Under the pieces are notes generated by a model. It did no database searches and was not told the origin of the DNA. It worked only from the letters and a program-made list of their open reading frames with translations. 10,750 nt of DNA from UMGS902 sp045538895 (GTDB lineage: Bacteria; Bacillota; Clostridia; Oscillospirales; CAG-272): the NCBI GenBank assembly GCA_045538895.1, contig JAZQEH010000031.1:1-10750 (forward strand). The letters run 5' to 3'. Position 1 is the first letter of the stretch. Each line of letters opens with the position of its first letter. The translations under genes were made by a program, and so were the position numbers. Below are positions 4,986-10,750 of the stretch, piece by piece.

Positions 4986-5734
4986 TTGATTTCAGTAAGT
5001 AAAATCGGTCCCTCATCGGTTATTGCAACAGTATTTTCATAATGTGCTGACAGCTTGCGGTCGGCAGTTTTCACTGTCCATCCGTCAGGCATCTCATGCA
5101 CATCACAAACGCCCTCATTCACCATCGGCTCAATAGCAATTACCGTGCCGGGGAAAAGTCTTGGGCCTCTGCCGGCTGTACCGAAATTCGGTACCTCGGG
5201 TGCTTCATGAAGTTCATGTCCCACACCGTGACCGACATATCTTTTTACAACACTGTAGCCGTAGCTTTTCGCACAAGCCTCAACAGCCGCGCCGATGTCG
5301 CCAATGCGATTACCGGCAGTAGCCTGTGCAACGCCTTTATAAAAACATTCGCGGGTTGCTTCGATCAAGCGTGCCGCACTCTCGCTTATCTTCCCTACAG
5401 GAAAGGTGCGGGCTGCGTCACCGTGGAAGCCGCCGATGAATGCTCCGACGTCTACCTTTACAATGTCGCCCTCTTGCAAAATGCGTTTCTTTGAGGGGAT
5501 ACCGTGAATTACTTCATCATTAATGCTGATACAGGCACTTCCGGGGAAGCCGCCGTAACCGAGGAAAGAGGGTTTTGCACCGCTCTTTTCGATATGATTG
5601 CGAATGGCTTTGTCAATCTCATAGGTTGACACGCCCTCGCGAATCATCTCCTCGGCAACTGCAAGTGCCTCGCCGGTAATTCGGCCTGAAATCTTCATTA
5701 ACTCAATTTGTGCAGAGTTTTTAAGCTGAATCAT
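4982..5734 (-). CDS. map: Methionine aminopeptidase, type I
   Basis: This 250-residue enzyme removes the N-terminal methionine from nascent proteins. All metal and catalytic positions of the pita-bread fold are present: H77 (VIHGIPS), D95 (KVDVGA), D106 (HGDAART), H169 (GHGVGH), E202 (IEPMV) and E233 (HYENTV). The short N-terminus without a zinc-finger extension and the absence of a large insert indicate type Ia. I chose the ATG at 5734 over the longer open frame because the family N-terminus (MIQLKNSAQIELMKISGRI) begins there and GGAG lies 6 nt upstream; the upstream in-frame region lies within adk. The start is 1 nt after the adk stop and the end overlaps the KOW gene by 4 nt, so this trio is tightly coupled. 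Confidence 0.98.
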   Translation of the reverse strand: MIQLKNSAQIELMKISGRITGEALAVAEEMIREGVSTYEIDKAIRNHIEKSGAKPSFLGYGGFPGSACISINDEVIHGIPSKKRILQEGDIVKVDVGAFIGGFHGDAARTFPVGKISESAARLIEATRECFYKGVAQATAGNRIGDIGAAVEACAKSYGYSVVKRYVGHGVGHELHEAPEVPNFGTAGRGPRLFPGTVIAIEPMVNEGVCDVHEMPDGWTVKTADRKLSAHYENTVAITDEGPILLTEIK

Positions 5735-5735
5735 T

Positions 5736-6368
5736 TTATACTCCGATTGCTTTGAAGGTGAGTGCGGTTGTTTCCTCAAGTTCCTCCTGACCGATAACGG
5801 TCTTGAGGATGCCCTTACTTTCGTAGTAACGTTCAAGAGGCTCTGTTTCCTTGTGATAAACCACAAGGCGGTCTTTTACAACCTCGGGACTGTCATCCTT
5901 ACGGATGGTGAGTGCCTCGCCGCACTTATCACACTTGTCGCCGTCAGCAGAGGGCTTGAACTGAGTGTGGAATGTTGCACCACACGCAGGACATACACGT
6001 CTGCCGCTCATTCTCTCAACGATAGTAGCATCGTCAACGAAGATGTTAACTACGAGGTCGATCTTAACGCCCATGGCATCAAGTGCCTCTGCCTGTGCTA
6101 TCGTACGGGGGAATCCGTCAAGTATAAAGCCGTTCTTGCAATCATCTTCGGCAAGACGCTCCTTGATGATGCCGATAACGACTTCATCAGGAACGAGCTT
6201 TCCGGCTTCGATAAACGCTTTGGCAGCAAGGCCCATCTCTGTGCCTTCCTTAAGTGCCGCACGGATAATCGCGCCGGTAGAAATAGTGGGAATACCAAGC
6301 TTGACACTGACCTTTTCAGCCTGAGTGCCTTTGCCTGCACCGGGTGCGCCTAAAAATATAATTTTCAT
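5736..6368 (-). CDS. adk: Adenylate kinase, zinc-lid type
   Basis: This 210-residue enzyme interconverts ATP plus AMP and two ADP. The P-loop GAPGAGKGT is at residues 7-15 and DGFPRT at 84-89 (AMP binding), with the arginine-rich lid flank RMSGRR at 119-124. The long-form lid carries C126-x2-C129 and C146-x2-C149, the zinc-binding tetracysteine typical of Gram-positive enzymes. Length matches the family. It lies between secY and map as in most Firmicutes. GAGGT serves as the ribosome binding site. The cytoplasmic enzyme balances adenylate pools and supports growth rate, fitting its place with translation genes. Confidence 0.98.
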   Translation of the reverse strand: MKIIFLGAPGAGKGTQAEKVSVKLGIPTISTGAIIRAALKEGTEMGLAAKAFIEAGKLVPDEVVIGIIKERLAEDDCKNGFILDGFPRTIAQAEALDAMGVKIDLVVNIFVDDATIVERMSGRRVCPACGATFHTQFKPSADGDKCDKCGEALTIRKDDSPEVVKDRLVVYHKETEPLERYYESKGILKTVIGQEELEETTALTFKAIGV

Positions 6369-6390
6369 AGCTTACCTCTAAGGTTTTAAA

Positions 6391-7734
6391 TTAGTCCAAA
6401 AAACCTTTGTAATGGCGCATTGTCATCTGTGCCTCGATTTCTCTGCAGGTTTCAAGTGCAACACCTACAACGATGAGCAAGGAGGAACCGCCGAAAGCGA
6501 TTGAGCTGAACATGCTACTGTTGATAAGGTTGAGCACCATCGGGAATGCAGCGATGAAGCCGAGGAAAATCGCACCAATCAGTGTGATTTTAGACAAGAT
6601 CTTGGAAATATAATCAGATGTAGGCTTGCCGGGACGAATACCGACAATGGAACCGCCATTCTTCTTGATGTTGTTAGCAACCTCAACAGGATTAAAGGAA
6701 ATTGCAACGTAGAAGTATGCAAACGCAATAATCAATACGAGGTAGATGATAACATATACTACAGAAGTCTGAGGATTGAATACTGTATCAAAGAAATTGT
6801 AGATATGCATACCAATGCCTGCAGAAGGCTTGGAAATGAACATAAGAATGGTGGAGGGGAGAGAGCAGATTGTGCTTGCGAAAATGATAGGCATAACGCC
6901 GGTCATGTTAAGCTTGATAGGAAGTGTGGAGCTCTGTCCGCCGTACATCTTTCTGCCGACAACTCTCTTTGCGTACTGAATCGGAATTCTACGCTCGGAC
7001 TCTGTAACGAATACAACAAAGCCAACGAGTGCCACCATAACAACTGCAACAGCGAGGATAAAGAGAATACCCCAAACGATGCCGAGTCCGCCGTTCTTGA
7101 ACATGCCTGCTGCTGTAGTCCATACAGAAGCTGCTGCATGAGGAAGACGTGCGATGATGTTTGCAAAAAGAATAATCGAGATACCGTTACCGATACCGCT
7201 TTCGTTAATCTTCTCTGCAAGCCACATAACAAGTGAAGCACCTGCACAGTAGCATGCTACGATAACAACGCCTGCAAACCAGTGGTTGTTACTGATAACG
7301 GGAAGACCGAAGCCGCCGTTCTTGAGAAGCATGTAGTAACCAAGGCTCATTACGAATGCAAGAGCGATAGTTACGAAACGAGTAATAGAGTTGAGCTTCT
7401 TCTTGCCCTCCTCGCCTTCCTTGGAGAGTTTCTCAAGTGCGGGGATTGCGATTGTGAGAAGCTGAATAATAATGGATGCATTGATATAGGGCTGTACACC
7501 GAGTGCAAAGAGTGTTGCCTGTGAAAGAGCACCACCTGAGAGGGTGTTAAGCATATCAAAGATACCGCCCTGATTAGCACTGCCGTATTCAGTGAAGAAT
7601 TCGAGCATGTTTGCGCTTACAAAAGGAACCGGAATTGCGGAACCTATGCGGTATAAAAGAATGATGAAGAGAGTGAAGAGAATCTTCTTTCTGAGATCGG
7701 GGATTTTAAATGCGTTCTTCAATGTCTGAAACAT
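6391..7734 (-). CDS. secY: Preprotein translocase subunit SecY
   Basis: This 447-residue membrane protein is the channel-forming subunit of the SecYEG translocon, which exports or inserts proteins across the cytoplasmic membrane with SecA or ribosomes. Ten hydrophobic segments are visible, the first at about 18-35 (ILFTLFIILLYRIGSAIPV). The plug region is GGIFDMLNTLSGGALSQ (56-72). Conserved cytosolic loops are ESERRIPIQYAKRVVGRKMYGGQ (245-267) and EVANNIKKNGGSIVGIRPGKPTSDYI (351-376), where SecA and ribosome contacts fall. The short C-terminus ends RHYKGFLD. The ribosome binding site AGGAGG (7743-7748) is inside the last codons of rplO, and only 3 nt separate the two genes. Confidence 0.99.
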   Translation of the reverse strand: MFQTLKNAFKIPDLRKKILFTLFIILLYRIGSAIPVPFVSANMLEFFTEYGSANQGGIFDMLNTLSGGALSQATLFALGVQPYINASIIIQLLTIAIPALEKLSKEGEEGKKKLNSITRFVTIALAFVMSLGYYMLLKNGGFGLPVISNNHWFAGVVIVACYCAGASLVMWLAEKINESGIGNGISIILFANIIARLPHAAASVWTTAAGMFKNGGLGIVWGILFILAVAVVMVALVGFVVFVTESERRIPIQYAKRVVGRKMYGGQSSTLPIKLNMTGVMPIIFASTICSLPSTILMFISKPSAGIGMHIYNFFDTVFNPQTSVVYVIIYLVLIIAFAYFYVAISFNPVEVANNIKKNGGSIVGIRPGKPTSDYISKILSKITLIGAIFLGFIAAFPMVLNLINSSMFSSIAFGGSSLLIVVGVALETCREIEAQMTMRHYKGFLD

Positions 7735-7737
7735 TTA

Positions 7738-8178
7738 TTATACCTCCTCGATCTTTCCACCTGCTGCTTCTATCTTTTCCTTGGCACTCGCCGAAAAGAC
7801 TGCTGCTTTTACAGTTAATTTTTTAGCGAGCTCACCTTTGCCCAGGATCTTGAGTGCGCTCTTGGGCTGGCTAACAACACCTGCCTGTGCAAGAGTAGCA
7901 AGATCAACAACTGCACCATCCTCAAATCTGTTGAGTGCTTCTACGTTTACTACGGAGTATTCCTTAGCAAATCTGTTGTAGAAACCTCTCTTGGGCAGCT
8001 TTCTGTAAAGAGGAAGCTGGCCGCCTTCAAAACCGGGGCGTACACCACCGCCAGAACGTGCGTTCTGACCCTTGTGGCCCTTACCAGCGGTTTTGCCGTT
8101 ACCGGAACCGGGACCTCTACCCTTGCGGTATGCAGGAGTTACGGAACCCTCTGCCGGTGAAAGTTCATGAAGCTTCAT
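7738..8178 (-). CDS. rplO: 50S ribosomal protein L15 (uL15)
   Basis: The 146-residue protein starts MKLHELSPAEGSVTPAYRKGRGPGSGNGKTAGKGHKGQNARSGGGVRPGFEGGQLPLYRKLPKRGF, the glycine- and basic-rich extended N-terminus typical of uL15 that threads through 23S rRNA. The C-terminal globular part (about 75-146) ends KIEAAGGKIEEV. L15 is a late-assembling large-subunit protein near the 5S rRNA/central region. GGAGGA a few nucleotides before the ATG supports the start. It follows rpmD after a 48-nt gap containing a stem-loop, and its final codons supply the ribosome binding site for secY. Confidence 0.98.
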   Translation of the reverse strand: MKLHELSPAEGSVTPAYRKGRGPGSGNGKTAGKGHKGQNARSGGGVRPGFEGGQLPLYRKLPKRGFYNRFAKEYSVVNVEALNRFEDGAVVDLATLAQAGVVSQPKSALKILGKGELAKKLTVKAAVFSASAKEKIEAAGGKIEEV

Positions 8179-8207
8179 GATTGTCCTCCTTTGTTTGATG
8201 TTGTTTT

Positions 8208-8227
8208 AGTTTTGTACAGACAAAACT
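8208..8227 (-). other. 8-bp stem-loop at the end of rpmD
   Basis: agttttgt (8208-8215) and acaaaact (8220-8227) are perfect complements around an acag loop, beginning at the last base of the rpmD stop codon. On the coding strand it is followed by aaaacaacatc, not a T-run, so terminator activity is unlikely. It is A-T rich and therefore only moderately stable. Confidence 0.5.
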
Positions 8228-8406
8228 TAAACGGTCTCAATCTTAACAAGGTGGGAAAGTACTTTCACCTTGCCGCCGAGAACTGCATCGTTTGCGTGCT
8301 CGATGCTGTCACCGATTTTATTGAGTCCAAGCGATTTTGCGGTTGCCTTCTGGTTCGGCTTTGCACCGATAAGGCTCTTAATAAGAACTACTTTTACCTT
8401 TTCCAT
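8227..8406 (-). CDS. rpmD: 50S ribosomal protein L30 (uL30)
   Basis: A 59-codon gene reads MEKVKVVLIKSLIGAKPNQK, then ATAKSLGLNKIGDSIEHAND and AVLGGKVKVLSHLVKIETV. This is the bacterial-type uL30: VxLxKSxIGxxxxQxxTxxxLGLxK... followed by the conserved final strand HLVxIE. L30 is a small non-essential large-subunit protein and is absent from some bacteria. The start is supported by AAGGAGG about 9 nt upstream, 13 nt after the rpsE stop. It lies between rpsE and rplO as usual. It is short enough to be missed by length-filtered ORF searches. Confidence 0.98.
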   Translation of the reverse strand: MEKVKVVLIKSLIGAKPNQKATAKSLGLNKIGDSIEHANDAVLGGKVKVLSHLVKIETV

Positions 8407-8419
8407 TAGTACGTCCTCC

Positions 8420-8929
8420 TTATGCCTTTACGTCTTCAACGCTCTTGTCGCGGATAGCAGCTACCTGCTCTGCGGTTCTGAGCATCTTAAGACCTTCAAA
8501 GGTTGCCTTTACGACATTGGTGGGGTTGTTGGAACGAAGGCACTTTGCACGAATGTTCTTAATGCCTGCAAGCTCGAGTACTACACGTACTGCGCCGCCT
8601 GCGATAATACCGGTACCGGGAGCAGCGGGCTTAAGAAGCACTCTGCCTGCACCGAACTCGCCAACGATTTCGTGAGGAATAGTAGAGCCCTTGCGGGATA
8701 CGGTAATCATGTTCTTCTTTGCATCCTCAATTCCCTTGCGGATAGCATCCGGAACTTCGGCTGCCTTTCCGAGACCGTAGCCTACGCGGCCGTTCTTATC
8801 GCCTACTACCATGATAGCGGTAAATCTTGCGATACGACCAGCTTTTACGGTTTTGGAAACACGGTTGAGGGCTACGAGAGTTTCGGAAAATTCCTGCTCC
8901 TTCTTAGCCGCATCATTTCTGTATGCCAT
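8420..8929 (-). CDS. rpsE: 30S ribosomal protein S5 (uS5)
   Basis: The 169-residue protein has the S5 double-stranded RNA-binding-like N-terminal domain (EFSETLVALNRVSKTVKAGRIARFTAIMVVGDKNGRVGYGLGKAAEVPDAIRKG, about 13-66) and the C-terminal domain (VLLKPAAPGTGIIAGGAVRVVLELAGIKNI RAKCLRSNNPTNVVKAT, about 97-143). S5 contributes to decoding accuracy and to mRNA helicase activity at the entry site. Residues in the VSKTVKAGRI loop are those where spectinomycin resistance arises in other bacteria; here the loop looks wild type. TAAGGAG precedes the ATG. The 56-nt gap upstream to rplR carries an A-T-rich inverted repeat (tgaaat/atttca, 8952-8966) and nothing else recognisable. Confidence 0.98.
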   Translation of the reverse strand: MAYRNDAAKKEQEFSETLVALNRVSKTVKAGRIARFTAIMVVGDKNGRVGYGLGKAAEVPDAIRKGIEDAKKNMITVSRKGSTIPHEIVGEFGAGRVLLKPAAPGTGIIAGGAVRVVLELAGIKNIRAKCLRSNNPTNVVKATFEGLKMLRTAEQVAAIRDKSVEDVKA

Positions 8930-8985
8930 GTTTTTTCTCCTTAAATATGAATGAAATTAAATTTCAAACTGTGTACAAACCGGAA

Positions 8986-9345
8986 TTAGAACTTAAGGCC
9001 GCCCTCGCGAGCACCTTCAGCAAGTTCCGATACACGTCCGTGATAAACATAACCGCCGCGGTCGAATACTACGGTGGTAATGCCCTTAGCTACTGCTCTT
9101 TCAGCAATCATCTTGCCTACTTCTTTTGCAGATTCCTTGTTGCCGCCGCTAAGCTTGAAATCCTTTTCAAGGCTGGAAGCGGATACCAGAGTTACGCCCT
9201 TAACATCATCGATGATCTGAGCGGCAATGTTCGCATTGGAGCGATATACGCAAAGACGAGGAGTTTCAGCTGTGCCGGAAATCTTGCCTCTAACTCTTGC
9301 ATGTCTCTTAAGACGTGCTGCGTTACTGTCTTTTCTTGAAACCAT
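8986..9345 (-). CDS. rplR: 50S ribosomal protein L18 (uL18)
   Basis: The 119-residue protein shows uL18 features: a basic N-terminus (MVSRKDSNAARLKRHARVRGKISGTAETPRLCVYRSNANIAAQIIDDVKG, 1-50), then TLVSASSLEKDF, and the conserved end VVFDRGGYVYHGRVSELAEGAREGGLKF. Together with L5 it anchors 5S rRNA to the large subunit. Length fits the family. The ATG is preceded by AAAGGAGTG, 18 nt after the rplF stop. It sits between rplF and rpsE in standard spc order. Confidence 0.98.
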   Translation of the reverse strand: MVSRKDSNAARLKRHARVRGKISGTAETPRLCVYRSNANIAAQIIDDVKGVTLVSASSLEKDFKLSGGNKESAKEVGKMIAERAVAKGITTVVFDRGGYVYHGRVSELAEGAREGGLKF

Positions 9346-9363
9346 CTGTGTCCACTCCTTTCA

Positions 9364-9903
9364 TTATTTACCGGTCTTACCGGCCTTACGGCGAATTCTC
9401 TCGTCGGAGTACTTAACGCCCTTGCCGTGGTACGGCTCAGGCTTTCTGTAGCCGCGAATCTTCGCTGCAACTGCACCAACGAGCTGCTTATCAATACCAT
9501 TAACAATGATGGTGTTGAGGTCCGGTACATCAAAAGTGATGCCGTCAACTTCCTCAACGTAGATGGGGTGGGAGTGACCGAGAGAGAGAGTCATCTTCTT
9601 GCCGGACTTTTCAACCTTGTAGCCGACACCAACGATCTCGAGCTTCTTGGAGAAGCCGTCGGTAACACCAACAACCATGTTGTTGAGAAGGGCACGGGTA
9701 AGACCATGAAGTGCTCTTACTTCCTTCTCATCATTGGGACGGGTAACAACTACTTCAGCGCCCTCCTGCTTGATTGTAAGGCAGGAAGCGAAAGTCTGAG
9801 TGAGTTCACCCTTGGGGCCTTTAACTGTAACAACGTTGCCCTCGCCGATAGTAACGGTAACACCGGCGGGAACAGCGATAGGCATTCTACCAATTCTTGA
9901 CAT
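9364..9903 (-). CDS. rplF: 50S ribosomal protein L6 (uL6)
   Basis: The 179-residue protein has the two repeated alpha/beta domains of uL6. It begins MSRIGRMPIAVPAGVTVTIGEGNVVTVKGPKGEL and contains EVRALHGLTRALLNNMVVGVTDGFSKKLEIVGVGYK (about 61-96). It ends with the diagnostic IRGYRKPEPYHGKGVKYSDERIRRKAGKTGK, which binds 23S rRNA near the sarcin-ricin loop and factor-binding site. Length matches typical 177-180 residues. GGAGGG lies upstream of the ATG, in the 18-nt gap after rpsH. Confidence 0.99.
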   Translation of the reverse strand: MSRIGRMPIAVPAGVTVTIGEGNVVTVKGPKGELTQTFASCLTIKQEGAEVVVTRPNDEKEVRALHGLTRALLNNMVVGVTDGFSKKLEIVGVGYKVEKSGKKMTLSLGHSHPIYVEEVDGITFDVPDLNTIIVNGIDKQLVGAVAAKIRGYRKPEPYHGKGVKYSDERIRRKAGKTGK

Positions 9904-9921
9904 ATCTGTTACCCTCCTTAA

Positions 9922-10317
9922 TTACCATACGAAGGCGAGAACTTCGCCGCCTACATTCTCTTTGCGAGCCTGCTTATCGGTCATAATACCCTTAGAAGTG
10001 GAAACGATAGCGATACCGAGACCGTTCATAACCTTGGGCATATCCTCGCAGTTGGAATAAATACGGAGACCGGGCTTGGAAACGCGGCGGAGACCGTGAA
10101 TAACCTTCTGCTTGCCGACATACTTAAGTGTAACGCGAATTACACCCTGCTTGCCGTCTTCGATGATCTGATAGCTCTTTACATAACCCTCGTTTACGAG
10201 AATGTCTGCGATAGCCTTCTTCATGTTGGATGCAGGAATGTCAACAGTTTCGTGCTTTGCATTGTTTGCATTTCTGATTCTGGTGAGCATATCTGCAATT
10301 ACGTCTGAAATTTGCAT
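9922..10317 (-). CDS. rpsH: 30S ribosomal protein S8 (uS8)
   Basis: The 131-residue protein is a complete uS8: MQISDVIADMLTRIRNANNAKHETVDIPASNMKKAIADILVNEGYVKSY at the N-terminus and SKPGLRIYSNCEDMPKVMNGLGIAIVSTSKGIMTDKQARKENVGGEVLAFVW at the C-terminus, including the conserved STSKGxMTxxxAR RNA-binding loop. S8 binds 16S helix 21 and organises the central domain. In E. coli it also represses the spc operon by binding an mRNA mimic at the rplE start. AGGAGG (10326-10331) is 8 nt from the ATG. The 109-nt spacer upstream, long for this cluster, contains two stem-loops, one resembling an S8 site. Confidence 0.99.
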   Translation of the reverse strand: MQISDVIADMLTRIRNANNAKHETVDIPASNMKKAIADILVNEGYVKSYQIIEDGKQGVIRVTLKYVGKQKVIHGLRRVSKPGLRIYSNCEDMPKVMNGLGIAIVSTSKGIMTDKQARKENVGGEVLAFVW

Positions 10318-10350
10318 TTTATTTTCCTCCTAATGCAAGTTAATATTCTT

Positions 10351-10375
10351 GCTGCCGGTTGCTGGCACCGGCGGC
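10351..10375 (-). other. GC-rich stem-loop upstream of rpsH
   Basis: gctgccggt (10351-10359) pairs with accggcggc (10367-10375) over 9 bp, with one G-T wobble and a 7-base loop. It ends about 20 nt before the rpsH ribosome binding site and has no following T-run on the coding strand. An alternative weak stem (gcaag 10335-10339 with cttgc 10348-10352) shares its base, so the two are partly exclusive. Confidence 0.6.
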
Positions 10376-10376
10376 T

Positions 10377-10416
10377 TATCGGTGGTAAAAACGGCTATGC
10401 CGTTTTCCTGCCGATA
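10377..10416 (-). promoter_or_regulatory. Irregular stem-loop in the rpsZ-rpsH spacer; candidate S8-binding site
   Basis: On the coding (minus) strand, an outer 6-bp helix UAUCGG/CCGAUA is followed by an internal loop (CA opposite A), then GG/CC, a 2-nt UA bulge and an 8-bp inner helix AAAACGGC/GCCGUUUU with an AUA loop. An unpaired A beside a G-C pair and a bulged UA on the other strand resemble the core of the S8 site in E. coli 16S helix 21 (A595, G597-C643, U641, A642). The gene downstream encodes S8. The inner hairpin followed by five U residues could alternatively act as a weak intrinsic terminator or attenuator. The S8 link is inference. Confidence 0.45.
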
Positions 10417-10426
10417 GATGGGAGTT

Positions 10427-10612
10427 TTACCAGCTTGCTTTCTTTACGCCCGGAATCTCGCCCTTGTAAGCAAGTTCACGGAAGCAGATACGGCAAATAG
10501 CGTACTTGCGAAGATAAGCATGGGGACGACCGCAGATCTTGCAGCGGTTGTACTCTCTGGTGGAGAACTTCTGAGTTCTCTGCTGCTTGAGAATCATTGA
10601 CTTCTTTGACAT
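10427..10612 (-). CDS. rpsZ: 30S ribosomal protein S14, type Z (zinc-binding; also called rpsN)
   Basis: This 61-residue protein is the short zinc form of uS14: MSKKSMILKQQRTQKFSTREYNRCKICGRPHAYLRKYAICRICFRELAYKGEIPGVKKASW. The zinc ligands are C24, C27, C40 and C43 (CxxC-x12-CxxC). It is much shorter than the about 100-residue cysteine-free form. S14 is in the 30S head near the A site. The start is fixed by the family N-terminus and by AAGGAGGGG, which directly overlaps the rplE stop codon, 14 nt before the ATG, suggesting coupling. No second S14 gene is seen in the window. Confidence 0.98.
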   Translation of the reverse strand: MSKKSMILKQQRTQKFSTREYNRCKICGRPHAYLRKYAICRICFRELAYKGEIPGVKKASW

Positions 10613-10626
10613 TTTATGTCCCCTCC

Positions 10627-10750
10627 TTATTTAGCGAACGGAGCGCCCATAAGAGTGAGGAGCTCACGTGCTTCTGCATCGGTCTTAGCGGTAGTTACGA
10701 AAACGATGTCCATACCGCGAACCTTTTCGATCTTATCGTACTCGATTTCA
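10627..10750 (-). CDS. rplE: 50S ribosomal protein L5 (uL5), C-terminal part only
   Basis: Only the last 40 residues are inside the window: EIEYDKIEKVRGMDIVFVTT, then AKTDAEARELLTLMGAPFAK, followed by TAA at 10627-10629. This is the characteristic uL5 ending (RGMDIxxVTTAxTDEEARxLLxLxGxPF). L5 holds 5S rRNA on the central protuberance together with L18 and contacts the P-site tRNA. The remaining roughly 140 residues and the start lie beyond the right edge, so the gene is cut by the window boundary, not broken. Its stop overlaps the rpsZ ribosome binding site. Confidence 0.97.
   Translation of the reverse strand, partial: EIEYDKIEKVRGMDIVFVTTAKTDAEARELLTLMGAPFAK

Noticed and set aside
5736..5866. 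44-residue N-terminal extension of methionine aminopeptidase
   Set aside because: The extension lies inside adk, and the family N-terminus plus a GGAG site place the start at 5734.
8270..8944. 224-residue plus-strand open frame opposite rpmD and rpsE
   Set aside because: It is antisense to two certain ribosomal protein genes and has no ribosome binding site or domain.
8930..8985. Promoter for rpsE-rplQ inside the rplR-rpsE gap
   Set aside because: The gap is A-T rich but I could not find a -35/-10 pair with acceptable spacing on the minus strand.
10388..10406. Intrinsic terminator between rpsZ and rpsH
   Set aside because: The inner hairpin has only four G-C pairs and a five-U run that is partly paired in the longer fold. 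Terminating here would cut off the rest of an essential operon, so full termination is unlikely; it is kept only as an alternative attenuator idea.
10427..10612. Truncated S14
   Set aside because: The 61-residue length is normal for the zinc-binding type Z form and all four cysteines are present.

Overview
The window looks like chromosomal DNA from a low-to-moderate GC, Gram-positive bacterium of the class Clostridia, probably a gut Oscillospirales/Ruminococcaceae-type organism. This is inferred from three things: the gene order of the ribosomal cluster (adk-map-KOW protein-infA-rpmJ-rpsM), the zinc-binding forms of S14, S4, L36 and adenylate kinase, and a hairpin-rich intergenic repeat of a kind I recall from gut Clostridia.

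Bases 1-312 carry no credible gene. They hold a 17-bp tandem repeat (five copies, starting at the window edge) that ends in a 15-bp perfect inverted repeat. After it comes a pair of related hairpin elements in inverted orientation (160-284). Bases 313-630 (minus) encode a small SLOG/DUF2493-like protein with an altered nucleotide-binding motif and a recognisable promoter at 701-728. Divergent from it are two adjacent small XRE-type helix-turn-helix genes (777-1289, plus). These converge on the ribosomal cluster at a shared bidirectional terminator (about 1297-1333).

From 1349 to the right edge everything is on the minus strand and forms one uninterrupted spc-alpha translation cluster. Read 5' to 3' (right to left) it is: rplE (partial), rpsZ, rpsH, rplF, rplR, rpsE, rpmD, rplO, secY, adk, map, a KOW-domain protein, infA, rpmJ, rpsM, rpsK, rpsD, rpoA, rplQ. 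Together these supply ribosomal proteins, initiation factor IF-1, the protein-export channel, nascent-chain methionine removal, adenylate balancing and the RNA polymerase alpha subunit. Gaps are mostly 1-22 nt with strong AGGAGG-type sites, several of them overlapping the preceding stop codon. rpmD (59 aa) and rpmJ (37 aa) are short genes that are easy to miss.

No new gene system is evident. The unusual part is the non-coding RNA of the cluster. The seven gaps longer than about 40 nt contain short inverted repeats, several starting within 0-6 nt of the upstream stop codon. The 109-nt rpsZ-rpsH spacer has an irregular hairpin whose internal loop resembles the S8-binding motif of 16S rRNA helix 21, immediately upstream of the S8 gene. 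The 124-nt rpsD-rpoA spacer holds a 9-bp hairpin with a possible competing partner near the rpoA ribosome binding site. These are inferences from sequence and need comparative testing.
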